DNA of 64,000 nt from an uncultured Treponema sp. (GCA_934718065.1 CAKUZR010000001.1:62001-126000), one strand, 5' to 3'; shown: positions 26,312 to 35,562, counted from the first letter of the stretch. Translations and numbers: made by a program. The notes: generated from the sequence alone by a model not told the origin.

Positions 26312-27451
26312 CTACAAGGCTGGCTTGAACCGGTTGTAGCGCAAAGTGCTTATATCCGCCGGACACGAGCCTGTGCAAATCAGCTCCGCAATATTGAAAG
26401 CCGCGCTCGGACCAATTCCAAATCCATGCCCGGAAAAACTACATTCAACGTAAAGGCCGGGAACTTCATCAACCTTGCTTACAGTGCAAACCCCGTCGCT
26501 TGCCAAATCTTCGTAGCCCGCCCAGGAACGAACGATTTTTGCGTTTGCAAGCCGCGGAAAATACCCAAGAATTCCTCTGGCGCAAGCGCTTGTAAAATCG
26601 GCAGTGCTTGGCGGAAAATTATTGTCCTCAAATTCAGGATTTGCAAAATCTTCATATCCGTCGTGGCCGCCAAAAACAAACGAACCATGCTTTGTCTGAT
26701 GTCCGTAAAAATCCGCCATGGCAGTTCCCAACATCTGCTTGAACATTTGCGGCTGAGCTTCTGTAACAAGACATTGCAGCCGCTTTTTTTTCATTGGAAT
26801 TGTGATTCCCACTGTATTCAAAATCTGATTGCTTTCAAAACCGGCCGCAACAACAACATTTTCCGCCTCAAAAAACTGATTTTCAGCTTCCACGCCGCAA
26901 ATTTTTCCTGCCTTTAAAACAATTTTTGAAACAGGCGCTCCAGTTATAAAATCAACACCAAGATTCCGCGCGCATTTGTAAAAACCCAAAGTTGTTGTCA
27001 GCGGATTCGCATGACCGTCCGTTGGACACCAGGAAGCACCGACAACCGCCTCGCTCATATACGGATTGATTTTTCGGACTTCCTCCGCATTTATCATTTT
27101 TACATCAACGCCGCATTTTACAGCATTATCCGCAAGGTTCTGAAGAATTTTCAAATGCTCTTCAGTTTTTCCAAGCCTAAGATTTCCTTCCTGAGTATAT
27201 TCTGTGTCAACGCCAAGTTCTTTGCTCAAGCCCGGCCAGATATTTTTTACGCCCCAGACCATAAGCGGGAGCTCTTTTATATTTCTTCCAGACTGACGAA
27301 CTCCGCCGGCATTCCTTGAAGAACCGCCGTTTCCAATGTAATCGCTCGCTTCCAGAACGATTACGCTTTTTCCTTTTTTGGCGAGATAATACGCTGTGGC
27401 GTTTCCAACTATTCCGGCTCCAATTACAATTACATCAGCTTTAGTTTTCAT
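26312..27451 (-). CDS. FAD-dependent amino-acid/opine dehydrogenase catalytic subunit (DadA / HcnC / OoxB family)
   Basis: A 379-residue flavoprotein of the glycine oxidase/DAO superfamily. The FAD-binding VIVIGAGIVGNATAYYLA opens the protein, with SSRNAGGVRQSGR, WCPTDGHANP and the C-terminal FSGHGFGIGPSAAF. In multi-subunit relatives (hydrogen cyanide synthase, opine oxidase, D-amino acid and sarcosine dehydrogenases) this chain oxidises the C-N bond of the substrate and passes electrons to the partner subunits. GAGG precedes the ATG, and the start abuts the stop of the BFD-like gene. The substrate is unknown. Confidence 0.85.
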   Translation of the reverse strand: MKTKADVIVIGAGIVGNATAYYLAKKGKSVIVLEASDYIGNGGSSRNAGGVRQSGRNIKELPLMVWGVKNIWPGLSKELGVDTEYTQEGNLRLGKTEEHLKILQNLADNAVKCGVDVKMINAEEVRKINPYMSEAVVGASWCPTDGHANPLTTTLGFYKCARNLGVDFITGAPVSKIVLKAGKICGVEAENQFFEAENVVVAAGFESNQILNTVGITIPMKKKRLQCLVTEAQPQMFKQMLGTAMADFYGHQTKHGSFVFGGHDGYEDFANPEFEDNNFPPSTADFTSACARGILGYFPRLANAKIVRSWAGYEDLASDGVCTVSKVDEVPGLYVECSFSGHGFGIGPSAAFNIAELICTGSCPADISTLRYNRFKPAL

Positions 27452-27452
27452 A

Positions 27453-27767
27453 TTATAATACCTCGCTTGCTAAAGTGTTCATTTCTGTTGGTCTTACCGG
27501 AGTTCTGCTTGTTGCCGGAATTATATTCGCCGGACTTGTTTTTTGCTCGGCCGCAACAATTCCTTTTACAAGTTTTGAGCAAGTCTGACCTTGGCAAAGC
27601 CCCATTCCGGCTCGCAGATAGCGCCGAATTTCAGGCATTGTAAACATTCCTTCGTGAACCGCCCGCCGGATTTCTCCTTTTGTTATTTCTTCGCACCGGC
27701 AAATCACCATATCATCATCTGGAGCGGGAATAAATTCTCCAATATCTTTCGATCTATCGTTCATCAT
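27453..27767 (-). CDS. BFD-like [2Fe-2S] protein of the oxidase complex
   Basis: A 104-residue protein with the bacterioferritin-associated-ferredoxin type cysteine pattern: MVICRCEEITKGEI and GLCQGQTCSK (C-x-C then C-x4-C). In relatives this domain is often fused to the large FAD/NAD subunit; here it is separate. Start placed at 27767 because AAGGAG lies just upstream and overlaps the end of the preceding gene. It probably ferries electrons between the two flavoproteins. Confidence 0.85.
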   Translation of the reverse strand: MMNDRSKDIGEFIPAPDDDMVICRCEEITKGEIRRAVHEGMFTMPEIRRYLRAGMGLCQGQTCSKLVKGIVAAEQKTSPANIIPATSRTPVRPTEMNTLASEVL

Positions 27768-27768
27768 T

Positions 27769-29349
27769 TTATTTCTCCTTCCAAAAACGAGCTTTATAGC
27801 CATATTCATTCGGAACTTTCATTGTAAGCAAATAAGTGTGATCAAAAGCCGCCGCCGTTCTTACGCTCACAATTTCTGAATCGCAAAGAATTTCTCCGCT
27901 TCGGCTCAAAGCTTTTCCAACCGTGCCTTTTTCCGGCAGAGGCAAAAATTCATACGGAATCGTAACGCTTGTAAAGCCAGGTTCAAAATCTTCATTCACA
28001 AGAAAAATCGCCTGCCCGGAACAGCTTGCAACGCACATTCCGCAGCCTGTACATCCGCAGTTTTCAGGAGCAACAACCGGCAACGCTGTAATGCACGAAC
28101 CGATTTTTATGCATTTTTTTCTGCACGCGTCCTGGCACGGATTGCAAGGAATATTCTGTGTACATTCAATAACAGGATGAATTCCTTTTTGACGGGTAAC
28201 GCCTGGAAAACGTTCAATTTCATCTTCCGCAACAAAGCCTTTTTTCAGCAGATTCATAGAAACCGGAATTCCTTCATCTGTTTTTTCAACAAGCTTTCCA
28301 CGGTTGCAAGGCGCGAACATCCCCTGGCGCAAACTTTCCAAATCCTCTGAATATTCTGATTCCGCCTGGAGCATCGGCTCTTCTTCCGCAAATCCAAGTT
28401 TATACGCAGCACGCAGTCCAGCCATTCTGCCTTTTATCATCGCGGAACTGGCTTCTTCTATTCCGCTTACATCGCCTGCCGCAAAAAGACAAGGAACGGA
28501 AGTTTCTCCATATTCATCAACAATAGGAACCTGGCCGCCGCGCTTTGGATTGTCTTCCATTTTGCATCCGGACATTTTCAAAAGCTGGCTCATTGGCGAC
28601 AAGCCGACCGCAACGCAAATTGTATCAGCATCAAAATGGATTTCAGTTCCCGGAATGATTTTGAAATGCTCGTCAACTTTTCCAATTGTCACGCCTTCAA
28701 CTTTTTCAGTTCCTTCAACTTTTTTTATTGTATAGCCAAGATAAAACGGAACTCCTGTGCGAGCCACTTTTGCCGCGTGAACACCGTATCCACCGATGCG
28801 CGGAGCCGCGTCAACAAGCGCAACAACCTGGCAGCCTGCTTGAAGAAGCTGGAAACTTACCACGAGCCCTACGTTTCCGCTTCCAAGCATAAGAATCTTT
28901 TTTCCAGGTTTTATGCCGTGCAAATTCATCATTGTCTGAGCCGCGCCTGCACCAATAACGCCCGGCAAAGTCCAGCCTTCAAACGGAACCATATTTTCAG
29001 CCGCGCCCGTAGCAATAATCACGCTGTCGCCCTTGTAATGATGCACCGCGCCGTCGTGATTCACAGTTATTTCCTTGTTTTCAAAAAGTCCTGTAACGGT
29101 GGCATTCAGTTTTACTTGAACTCCAGCATCGTTCGCCTCTTTTAAAAGTTCTGTTCCAATATTGAATCCACGGATTTTTGCCTTATGCTCTTTTGAACCA
29201 AAAAATTTATGAATCTGCTTAAAAAGCTGTCCGCCCGGCTTGCGGTTTTCATCAAAAATCATTACTTTCATGCCGCGCTTAGCAGCTTCTATTCCCGCGC
29301 TAAGTCCAGCAGGTCCCGCGCCAATCACAATCAAATCATATCTTTCCAT
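27769..29349 (-). CDS. NAD(P)/FAD oxidoreductase subunit with ferredoxin-like [4Fe-4S] domain (HcnB/OoxA-like)
   Basis: A 526-residue protein. The N-terminal FAD fold (LIVIGAGPAGLSAGIEA) and the second nucleotide fold (KILMLGSGNVGLVVSF) are of the pyridine-nucleotide-disulphide reductase type. After residue ~400 a cysteine-rich part (CNPCQDACRKKC and CGCTGCGMCVASC) can hold two [4Fe-4S] clusters. HcnB/OoxA proteins usually end in a BFD domain. Here a ferredoxin-like module takes that place and the BFD is a separate gene. GGAG lies upstream of the ATG. Confidence 0.87.
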   Translation of the reverse strand: MERYDLIVIGAGPAGLSAGIEAAKRGMKVMIFDENRKPGGQLFKQIHKFFGSKEHKAKIRGFNIGTELLKEANDAGVQVKLNATVTGLFENKEITVNHDGAVHHYKGDSVIIATGAAENMVPFEGWTLPGVIGAGAAQTMMNLHGIKPGKKILMLGSGNVGLVVSFQLLQAGCQVVALVDAAPRIGGYGVHAAKVARTGVPFYLGYTIKKVEGTEKVEGVTIGKVDEHFKIIPGTEIHFDADTICVAVGLSPMSQLLKMSGCKMEDNPKRGGQVPIVDEYGETSVPCLFAAGDVSGIEEASSAMIKGRMAGLRAAYKLGFAEEEPMLQAESEYSEDLESLRQGMFAPCNRGKLVEKTDEGIPVSMNLLKKGFVAEDEIERFPGVTRQKGIHPVIECTQNIPCNPCQDACRKKCIKIGSCITALPVVAPENCGCTGCGMCVASCSGQAIFLVNEDFEPGFTSVTIPYEFLPLPEKGTVGKALSRSGEILCDSEIVSVRTAAAFDHTYLLTMKVPNEYGYKARFWKEK

Positions 29350-29367
29350 AACAAGCTCCAGTCGGTT

Positions 29368-29685
29368 TTACCATGTTTTCTCTGCAGAACAGCCATATTG
29401 AGTTTGAACTTTCATTCCCGCTTTTAAAGGCGTTATGCACGTTCTTGTGTTCGGAACTCCATCAACAACCATTACGCAGTCTGTGCAACGACCAATGGCA
29501 CAAAAAATTCCTCTTGGCTTATGAAGCTTCGCCGTTTCCCTGTGCTTTAAAATTCCTGCCGCATGCAAGGCTATTGCGATTGGCTCGCCTTCATATCCCT
29601 GCATTTCTTTTCCGTCAAATGTAAACGTTACGAGTTCCCCTTTTTCCGGAACTCCAAGAATAGGATGTTCTGCTATACGTTCCAT
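29368..29685 (-). CDS. [2Fe-2S] ferredoxin-like small subunit (HcnA / SoxA-like)
   Basis: A 105-residue plant-type ferredoxin fold with the cluster cysteines in CAIGRCTDCVM and TRTCITP. The N-terminus reads FTFDGKEMQGYEGEPIAIAL, typical of the small subunit in hydrogen cyanide synthase and sarcosine/opine oxidase complexes. Start taken at 29685, preceded by GTGAGG; the longer frame upstream crosses the promoter region and is not credible. It is the first gene of the oxidase operon. Confidence 0.88.
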   Translation of the reverse strand: MERIAEHPILGVPEKGELVTFTFDGKEMQGYEGEPIAIALHAAGILKHRETAKLHKPRGIFCAIGRCTDCVMVVDGVPNTRTCITPLKAGMKVQTQYGCSAEKTW

Positions 29686-29747
29686 GTTCAACCTCACTTT
29701 GCAACAATGTAGAATTAAATTTTTTATTTTTCTTGTAAAAACTCGCA

Positions 29748-29775
29748 TTGGATTTTTTTTTCCGCAAAATATAAT
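29748..29775 (+). promoter_or_regulatory. Promoter of the ornithine cyclodeaminase-like gene
   Basis: TTGGAT (29748-29753), a 16-bp spacer and TATAAT (29770-29775) lie in the 138-bp gap between this gene and the divergent oxidase operon. The leader would be about 40 nt with GGAGG before the ATG, so one regulator could act on both directions. Confidence 0.65.
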
Positions 29776-29823
29776 GAAACCAGATTTTGAAAAACAATCT
29801 TTAAACCAAACTGGAGGTTTTGT

Positions 29824-30975
29824 ATGAATGAAAATATTTTCCCTAATATCGACATTCTGTTTCTTAGCGAGAAAGATTTGATTGAATGTGGCGTAAAAAA
29901 TATGAAAAACTGCATCGACATAATGGAAAAACATTTCTCGCTGATTGGAAACGGCGATTACCGGATGGGCGGAGCAAACGGAAACGAACACGGACTGAAA
30001 ATGTCTTTTCCAGAAACTTCTTCCATAAAAAACTTTCCGACAAATGCTCCGGACTACAGATTCATGGCAATGCCTGCTTATCTTGGAGGAACTTTCCATA
30101 CTTGCGGAATAAAAACTTATGGCTCGAACCAGTCAAACCGCTCAAAAGGACTTCCACGCTCAGTTCTGATGCTTCAGCTTCTGGATTCAGAAAGCGGCGC
30201 GCCTTACGCATATATGTCTGCAAATCTTATAAGCTCAATGAGAACAGGCGCAGTTCCAGGACTGGGAATCCGTTACCTTTCAATAAAAGAACCAAAAACC
30301 GCGGCAATAATCGGACCTGGAGTAATGGGAAGAACAGCGGCATTGGCAATCGCAACAGAAAAACCTTCCGTTGAAACTATAAAAATCAAGGGACGCTCTG
30401 AAAAAGGAATTCAGGAATTTATAGATTTCTGCAAGGAATACTGTCCTTCCTTCAAAAATTTTGTTGTATGTGATTCAATTGAAACCGCCGCAAAAGAAAG
30501 CGACATTATTTACTTTGGAACAACAAACGCTCCAAAATACGAAGACAATCCTTACCTTAGCGACGAATGGATTAAGCCCGGCGCGCTGGTAATAAGCACA
30601 AGCGCTCTTCTAATGGATCACAAAAACTGGCACGACACAAAAAAAATCAAGCTTGTAAGCGATGACTACAAAATGTATGTCGGATGGGGAAAAGGAAAAC
30701 CCGCTCCAACGCAAAAATCCGTTTCAACCCTGCTCGGAATGAGTTTCTACGACGCAGTCATTGAAGGCACCGTAAAAGAAAACGACCTTGTTGAAATCGG
30801 CGACATTGTGAACAAAAAGAAAGCTCCACGCGACAACGAAGAGCAAATCATAATTTACGCAGTTGGAGGAATGCCTACTGAAGATGTTGCCTGGGGAAGA
30901 TTCTGCTACGATGAAGCCGTAAAAAAGCAAATCGGAACAAAACTGAATCTCTGGCACTCACCTGAATGGAAATAA
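29824..30975 (+). CDS. Ornithine cyclodeaminase / mu-crystallin family protein
   Basis: A 383-residue protein. An N-terminal dimerisation/substrate domain contains RFMAMPAYLGG and GIKTYGSNQSN. The Rossmann domain has AAIIGPGVMGRTAALAIA, and the C-terminus returns to the substrate domain. Members convert ornithine to proline, reduce ketimines, or act as imino-acid or amino-acid dehydrogenases. GGAGG precedes the ATG. Divergent placement next to a multi-subunit amine/opine oxidase and near an amino-acid ABC transporter resembles Agrobacterium octopine loci (transporter, ooxAB, ocd). The actual substrate is not determined. Confidence 0.85.
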   Translation: MNENIFPNIDILFLSEKDLIECGVKNMKNCIDIMEKHFSLIGNGDYRMGGANGNEHGLKMSFPETSSIKNFPTNAPDYRFMAMPAYLGGTFHTCGIKTYGSNQSNRSKGLPRSVLMLQLLDSESGAPYAYMSANLISSMRTGAVPGLGIRYLSIKEPKTAAIIGPGVMGRTAALAIATEKPSVETIKIKGRSEKGIQEFIDFCKEYCPSFKNFVVCDSIETAAKESDIIYFGTTNAPKYEDNPYLSDEWIKPGALVISTSALLMDHKNWHDTKKIKLVSDDYKMYVGWGKGKPAPTQKSVSTLLGMSFYDAVIEGTVKENDLVEIGDIVNKKKAPRDNEEQIIIYAVGGMPTEDVAWGRFCYDEAVKKQIGTKLNLWHSPEWK

Positions 30976-31032
30976 ATTTCAAGCAAAAATTGAAAAAAAA
31001 CACCGGTAAATAAATTTCCGCGAAATAAATGC

Positions 31033-31225
31033 CTTGATTTCGAGTTTTTATAAATTCTGAAAAATCGCTCTCAGCAGATTTACAGTTTGATTCAGATGGA
31101 TTTGGCTCGCGCTTCGCTTGTATTAATTCGGGTGCTTCGAACTTTAATTAATTCAATCGCCAAAAATCTTCACAACTGTAAATCTGCCTACGCTTTCAAT
31201 TTTTCACAAAAAACTCGACATTCAA
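31033..31225 (+). repeat. Dispersed palindromic repeat, copy 3
   Basis: Same element and orientation as copy 1, with more diverged ends (CTTGATTTCGAG and CTCGACATTCA). It lies 80 bp upstream of the lacI promoter. Confidence 0.88.
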
Positions 31226-31304
31226 AAAACGAAAATCAATTCATTTTCTAAAATTCCTTCTGAAGAAACATTTTTCCCGGAAGGATTTTTTTTTCAAAAA
31301 AAAC

Positions 31305-31354
31305 TTGACAACTAAAATGTAAGCGTTATCATTTAATTAATGAAAACGCTTACA
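31305..31354 (+). promoter_or_regulatory. Promoter and paired LacI-type operators of the sucrose operon
   Basis: TTGACA (31305-31310), a 16-bp spacer and TATCAT (31327-31332) place the transcription start next to the ATG at 31340, with no SD. Two 14-bp sites fit the LacI-family consensus TGWAANCGNTTNCA: TGTAAGCGTTATCA (31318-31331, reverse orientation) and TGAAAACGCTTACA (31341-31354). Together they form a large inverted repeat spanning the -10 and the start codon, which suggests strong autoregulation. Confidence 0.75.
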
Positions 31355-32353
31355 TCGATAACAACAATGCAGGAACTCGCAGATGCGGCAGGAGTTTCAA
31401 TAGCCACAGTTTCCAGAGTTTTCAGCGGAAATCAAAAAGTTTCCGACAAAACAAAGGAAAAAATTCTTGAGCTTGTGCAGCAGTCAGGCTTTCGCCCGAA
31501 CGAAACAGCCCGGACAATGGCGGCTGGAAGTTCCCGTCTAATTGCGGTTATTTTGCCGGATATTGAAAATCCGTATTTTTCCAAGCTGCTTTCCGAAGTT
31601 GAACAGCTTTGTGTAAAAAGCGGATATACAATGATTTTTTTCAACTCAAACGGAGATTCTGAAAAGGAAAAAGAAATTGTAACAAAAATGATGGCGCGCC
31701 AGGCGGACGGAATGCTCATCTGCATGACGCGGGTAAAATCTGAAATGATTCCGGTCCTGAAAACCGCAAAATTTCCTGTAGTTGTAATGGCGCGGAACAT
31801 TGAAGGCTTGGATTCAGTTGGAATCAACCACCTTGAAGGAGGACAACTAGCCGCTGACTATCTGATTGAAAACCGCTGCGAACAATTTTTCTTCTTCGGA
31901 TTAAAAGATGATGAAAAATTTATCGGGTTTCACGACGAACTTCTGAAAAAAGGCGTTCCGGAAGAAAAAATAAAAACTTTCGGCGACCAGAACTGGTATT
32001 TCAGCAATTTCAGTCAGGCTTCAAATTTGATGGACGATTTTATGAAAAGCCAAATCGATTCAAATAAAAAGAACGGACTTTTCTGCGTGAACGATCTTTA
32101 CGCCGTCCAGGCAATAAACGCGGCAAACCGGAACAAAATAAAAATTCCAGAAAACCTGAATATCGTAGGGTTTGACAACACAATGCTTTGCGACATGACT
32201 TTTCCAACGCTCACTTCAATAAACCAGCCATTGGATAAAATCGCCGCAAAAAGTTTTGAGCTTCTTTGTGAAAAAATCAAAGAAAAAAAAGAAGGCATAA
32301 CTTCTCTGAAAAGCATCGTCCTGAAGCCTTCGCTTGTAAAAAGAGAATCATAA
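31340..32353 (+). CDS. LacI family transcriptional regulator of the sucrose/fructan operon
   Basis: A 337-residue repressor. The helix-turn-helix MQELADAAGVSIATVSRVFS lies at residues ~10-29, followed by the hinge helix and a periplasmic-binding-protein-like effector domain (IAVILPDIENPYFSKLLSEV ... NIVGFDNTMLCD). It heads an operon for carbohydrate uptake and GH32 hydrolysis, so sucrose, fructose or their phosphates are likely effectors. No SD precedes the ATG at 31340; a second ATG at 31367 also lacks one. Confidence 0.92.
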   Translation: MKTLTSITTMQELADAAGVSIATVSRVFSGNQKVSDKTKEKILELVQQSGFRPNETARTMAAGSSRLIAVILPDIENPYFSKLLSEVEQLCVKSGYTMIFFNSNGDSEKEKEIVTKMMARQADGMLICMTRVKSEMIPVLKTAKFPVVVMARNIEGLDSVGINHLEGGQLAADYLIENRCEQFFFFGLKDDEKFIGFHDELLKKGVPEEKIKTFGDQNWYFSNFSQASNLMDDFMKSQIDSNKKNGLFCVNDLYAVQAINAANRNKIKIPENLNIVGFDNTMLCDMTFPTLTSINQPLDKIAAKSFELLCEKIKEKKEGITSLKSIVLKPSLVKRES

Positions 32354-32390
32354 AACTGTGCATACAGTAAAAATTTCATAGGGGGAAAAT

Positions 32391-33680
32391 ATGAAAAAAA
32401 TCAGTTTTATTATTGGTGCTGCACTTCTTGCAGTTTCTGTATTGAGCGGTTGCCAGAAAAAAGGACAATCAAATTCAATCAGCATTATGTTTCAAGGTTC
32501 TGATGCGGAGCAGTCAGCAATAAAAGGCGCAACAGAACGTTTTTCCGCAAAAACCGGAATTAATGTTGAGCTTTTGTACACTCCTCACGATTCATACACT
32601 TCAAAACTGGCAAGCTTCATCAAAAACAAAAAAGTTCCTGATATTGTCAGCATTGACGGACCTATGCTCGCGAGCCTTGCCTGGTCAGGAGTAATCCAAA
32701 GCGTTGAACCGTATATTGATTCAGAAATAATTGCCGATATGACACCGTCGAATGTTTCACAATGCACTTATCCAATTGACAACAAACTTTACGCAATAAG
32801 CTACGCAGATTCAACAGTTCTGCTGTACTGCAATAAAAAATATCTTGAAAAAATCGGCGCAAGAATTCCAAAAAGCGTTGCAGATGCGTGGACAGCCGAT
32901 GAATTTGACGAAATTCTTACAAAACTTGCCGCCCTGGATGAAGTAAAATGGCCGCTCGACTTGATGTGGGCATGGAATCTTGCCGGCTCTGAATGGGGAA
33001 CTTACGGATTCTATGAAACGCTCGTTTCTGGCGGCGCAGATCTTATCAACCGTGAAACATGGAAATCTGAAGGAACTTTGAACAGTCCGGAAGCCGAAAA
33101 AGTTCTTCGATATTTCCAGAAATGGGGAACAAACGGCTGGATTGTTCCAAAATCAGCAGGAGAAAACACGCTCTACAACGACAAGCGGCAGACCGCAATC
33201 GCATGGAACGGAAACTGGAATTTCACAACCTGCAAAGCGGCCATGGGCGATGATGTAATTGCTCTTCCGCTTCCAAACTTCGGAAAAGGAACTCGCTCGC
33301 CGAACGCAACCTGGATCTGGGGAATTTCCGCAACTTCAAAAAATCCAGAAAAAGCTGGCCAGCTTCTGAACTTCATGATGACAGACACAGAATTCCTTGA
33401 CGCAATAAAACTTACAGGCTCTTATCCAGCGTTGAACAAATTCGCTGCCCGCTGCGAAGATTATATGGACAGCTCAAAAATGGCAATCGCCTACGAACAG
33501 TCAAATGTTGCTGTAAGCCGCCCGATTCATCCAGCTTATCCAACAATAACACTGGCTTTTTCAGACGCATTTGAATCAATTTTGAACGGCGCAGACATTA
33601 AAACTGAACTTACAAAAGCCGCCCAGAAAATTGATGAAGATATAAAAGACAACGACGGTTATCCTCCGTTTGGAAAATAA
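32391..33680 (+). CDS. Sugar ABC transporter substrate-binding lipoprotein
   Basis: A 429-residue extracellular solute-binding protein family 1 member. A lipoprotein signal peptide ends in LAVSVLSGC. Typical blocks are FSAKTGINVELLYTPHD near the N-terminus, PDIVSIDGPMLASLAWSG, and YPALNKFA near the C-terminus. It binds the oligosaccharide for the two permeases downstream. AGGGGGA precedes the ATG. No ABC ATPase is in the operon, so a shared MsmK-type ATPase elsewhere is needed. Confidence 0.93.
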   Translation: MKKISFIIGAALLAVSVLSGCQKKGQSNSISIMFQGSDAEQSAIKGATERFSAKTGINVELLYTPHDSYTSKLASFIKNKKVPDIVSIDGPMLASLAWSGVIQSVEPYIDSEIIADMTPSNVSQCTYPIDNKLYAISYADSTVLLYCNKKYLEKIGARIPKSVADAWTADEFDEILTKLAALDEVKWPLDLMWAWNLAGSEWGTYGFYETLVSGGADLINRETWKSEGTLNSPEAEKVLRYFQKWGTNGWIVPKSAGENTLYNDKRQTAIAWNGNWNFTTCKAAMGDDVIALPLPNFGKGTRSPNATWIWGISATSKNPEKAGQLLNFMMTDTEFLDAIKLTGSYPALNKFAARCEDYMDSSKMAIAYEQSNVAVSRPIHPAYPTITLAFSDAFESILNGADIKTELTKAAQKIDEDIKDNDGYPPFGK

Positions 33681-33714
33681 AAATCCTCGCGAACAACCGT
33701 GGTAAATTAATTCA

Positions 33715-33750
33715 CAGGAAGTACAGCTTAAAAATTGTGCTTCCTGATTT
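33715..33750 (+). terminator. Intercistronic hairpin between SBP and first permease
   Basis: CAGGAAG (33715-33721) pairs with CTTCCTG (33740-33746), and inner ACA/TGT extends the stem. ATTTTC follows. Such hairpins after binding-protein genes usually cause partial termination or stabilise the upstream message, so the SBP is made in excess. Confidence 0.6.
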
Positions 33751-33773
33751 TCAGAAAAAATCAGAGGTACAGT

Positions 33774-34694
33774 ATGAAAAACTCGTTTATTGCAACTTTA
33801 AAAGAAAGAAATATCCGACAAGAAATTTATATGCTGCTTCCTGCGTGTATTCTGCTCACATTCTTTATGATTGTGCCGTTTTTTTCAGCATTCGGACTTT
33901 CGCTGACAAATCAAAAACTTATTCCGAATCCAATGGTTCCAGCAAAATTCGTTGGACTCAGAAATTATATTCAAATTTTCAAGGATGCAAGCTTCTGGCA
34001 AGCATTCAAAAACGTAATTCTTTTTACAATAATGGTAATTCCGCTGCAGTGCGGATTCGCCCTTCTGATGGCAAACGCTTTGAACAAAGTAAGATTTTTC
34101 AAAGGATTTTTAAGAAGCATGTTTTTTCTTCCATATATTACGCCAATGGTGATCGTTGCTGTTGTATGGAAATCAATTTATCAGTATCCGGACGGAATTG
34201 CGAACCTTGCGCTTAAACTTGTTACTTTCGGGCAGGCACATTCAATCGACTGGCTCGGAAACAAAAATTCAGCATTGATTGCAATCACAATTCTTTCCGC
34301 ATGGCAGGCGTTCGGCTTTCAGATGATAATTTATCTTGGCGCGCTTCAGAGCATTCCAACTTATTTGTACGAAGCCGCGAACATTGACGGAGCGACTCCT
34401 TTCCAAATCTTCTGGCACATCACCTGGCCAAGCCTGAAGGAAACAAACACTTTGGTTCTTATTATCACAACAATCCAGGCGTTAAAACTTTTCACACAAG
34501 TAAACATAATGACGAAAGGTGGCCCGAACGGCGCAACAAATACTCTCGTCCACTACATATATCAGAACGGATTTTCCGGCCAGAAAATCGGATATGCCTC
34601 AGCCGCATCTGTAATCCTGTTCCTTTTAATTCTTGTTATTTTCCTTGTTCAAAACAAGCTTCTCCGCGGAAAAGAAGAAAAAGCCAGAGACTAA
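33774..34694 (+). CDS. Sugar ABC transporter permease (MalF-like)
   Basis: A ~306-residue inner-membrane protein with six hydrophobic segments. The EAA loop reads YEAANIDGATPFQIFWHITWPSL, and the C-terminus is typical of carbohydrate-type permeases. Start placed at 33774, where AGAGG lies 6 bp upstream; the frame is open 13 codons further. It pairs with the next gene. Confidence 0.93.
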   Translation: MKNSFIATLKERNIRQEIYMLLPACILLTFFMIVPFFSAFGLSLTNQKLIPNPMVPAKFVGLRNYIQIFKDASFWQAFKNVILFTIMVIPLQCGFALLMANALNKVRFFKGFLRSMFFLPYITPMVIVAVVWKSIYQYPDGIANLALKLVTFGQAHSIDWLGNKNSALIAITILSAWQAFGFQMIIYLGALQSIPTYLYEAANIDGATPFQIFWHITWPSLKETNTLVLIITTIQALKLFTQVNIMTKGGPNGATNTLVHYIYQNGFSGQKIGYASAASVILFLLILVIFLVQNKLLRGKEEKARD

Positions 34695-34712
34695 ATATTA
34701 CGGAGGAAAACT

Positions 34713-35558
34713 ATGGTTAGAAATAAAGCAAAAGACATTATTTTCACAGCATTTCTTTTTGTGCTCGGACTTATAATTATCACTCCAATTTTTCTTATGT
34801 TCGTTTCCTCTCTAAAAGATGACCGCTACGAAATTATGAAAGATATGGGCAGCCTGAAAGCGTTTATTGTGCTGAATCCAACGCTTCACAACTTCAAGGA
34901 AATTCTTTTTGAATCCGTGCAGAATTTTGGAAGGGCATTCATCAACTCAATGATTGTCCTGATTTCAACTGTAATTCTTACAAGCATTGTCTGCTCCATG
35001 GCGGGCTACGCATTGCAGCGCGGAAAACTGAAATGCCGCAAATATATTTTTCTGGTTGTGCTTTCACTTTACATAATTCCAATGGAATCAATTATGCTTC
35101 CGCTTATGTATCAGGTTTCAACATTGGGTCTCACAGACACTTACGCCGTTCAGATTCTGCCGTTTGTCGCAAGCCCTTTGTATATTTTCCTTTTCTACAA
35201 TTACTTCAAGGAAGTTCCTGTTTCCCTGGCGGAAAATGCCGAGCTTGAAGGCGCATCTTTCTGGCAAATCTACAAGAACGTCTATCTTCCGCTGAACAAA
35301 AGCCCGATTATCACAGTCTGCATTCTTCAGGGAATGGATATGTGGAACCAGTATTTATGGCCGCTTCTTGTTACAACCGATGAAAAAGTCCGCCCGATGT
35401 CTGTAGCGATTTCTTCTTTCACCGGAACCGGCGGAGACATTTACTGGGATCAGCTTATGGCAGCCAGCGTTGTAATGCTGCTTCCAGTCCTGCTGCTGTT
35501 CATTTTCTTCCAGCGTTACTTTGTTGAATCAGTTGCTTCTTCTGCAATAAAAGGATGA
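34713..35558 (+). CDS. Sugar ABC transporter permease (MalG-like)
   Basis: A 281-residue permease with six transmembrane segments and the EAA motif AENAELEGASFWQIYKNVYLP. It forms the channel with the preceding permease. GGAGG lies before the ATG. The gap to the GH32 gene is only 4 bp. Confidence 0.93.
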   Translation: MVRNKAKDIIFTAFLFVLGLIIITPIFLMFVSSLKDDRYEIMKDMGSLKAFIVLNPTLHNFKEILFESVQNFGRAFINSMIVLISTVILTSIVCSMAGYALQRGKLKCRKYIFLVVLSLYIIPMESIMLPLMYQVSTLGLTDTYAVQILPFVASPLYIFLFYNYFKEVPVSLAENAELEGASFWQIYKNVYLPLNKSPIITVCILQGMDMWNQYLWPLLVTTDEKVRPMSVAISSFTGTGGDIYWDQLMAASVVMLLPVLLLFIFFQRYFVESVASSAIKG

Positions 35559-35562
35559 CATT

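Noticed and set aside
29686..30099. N-terminal extension of the small ferredoxin-like subunit (243 codons in all)
   Set aside because: The extension crosses the divergent promoter region, has no homology to the family, and an SD sits right before the internal ATG at 29685.
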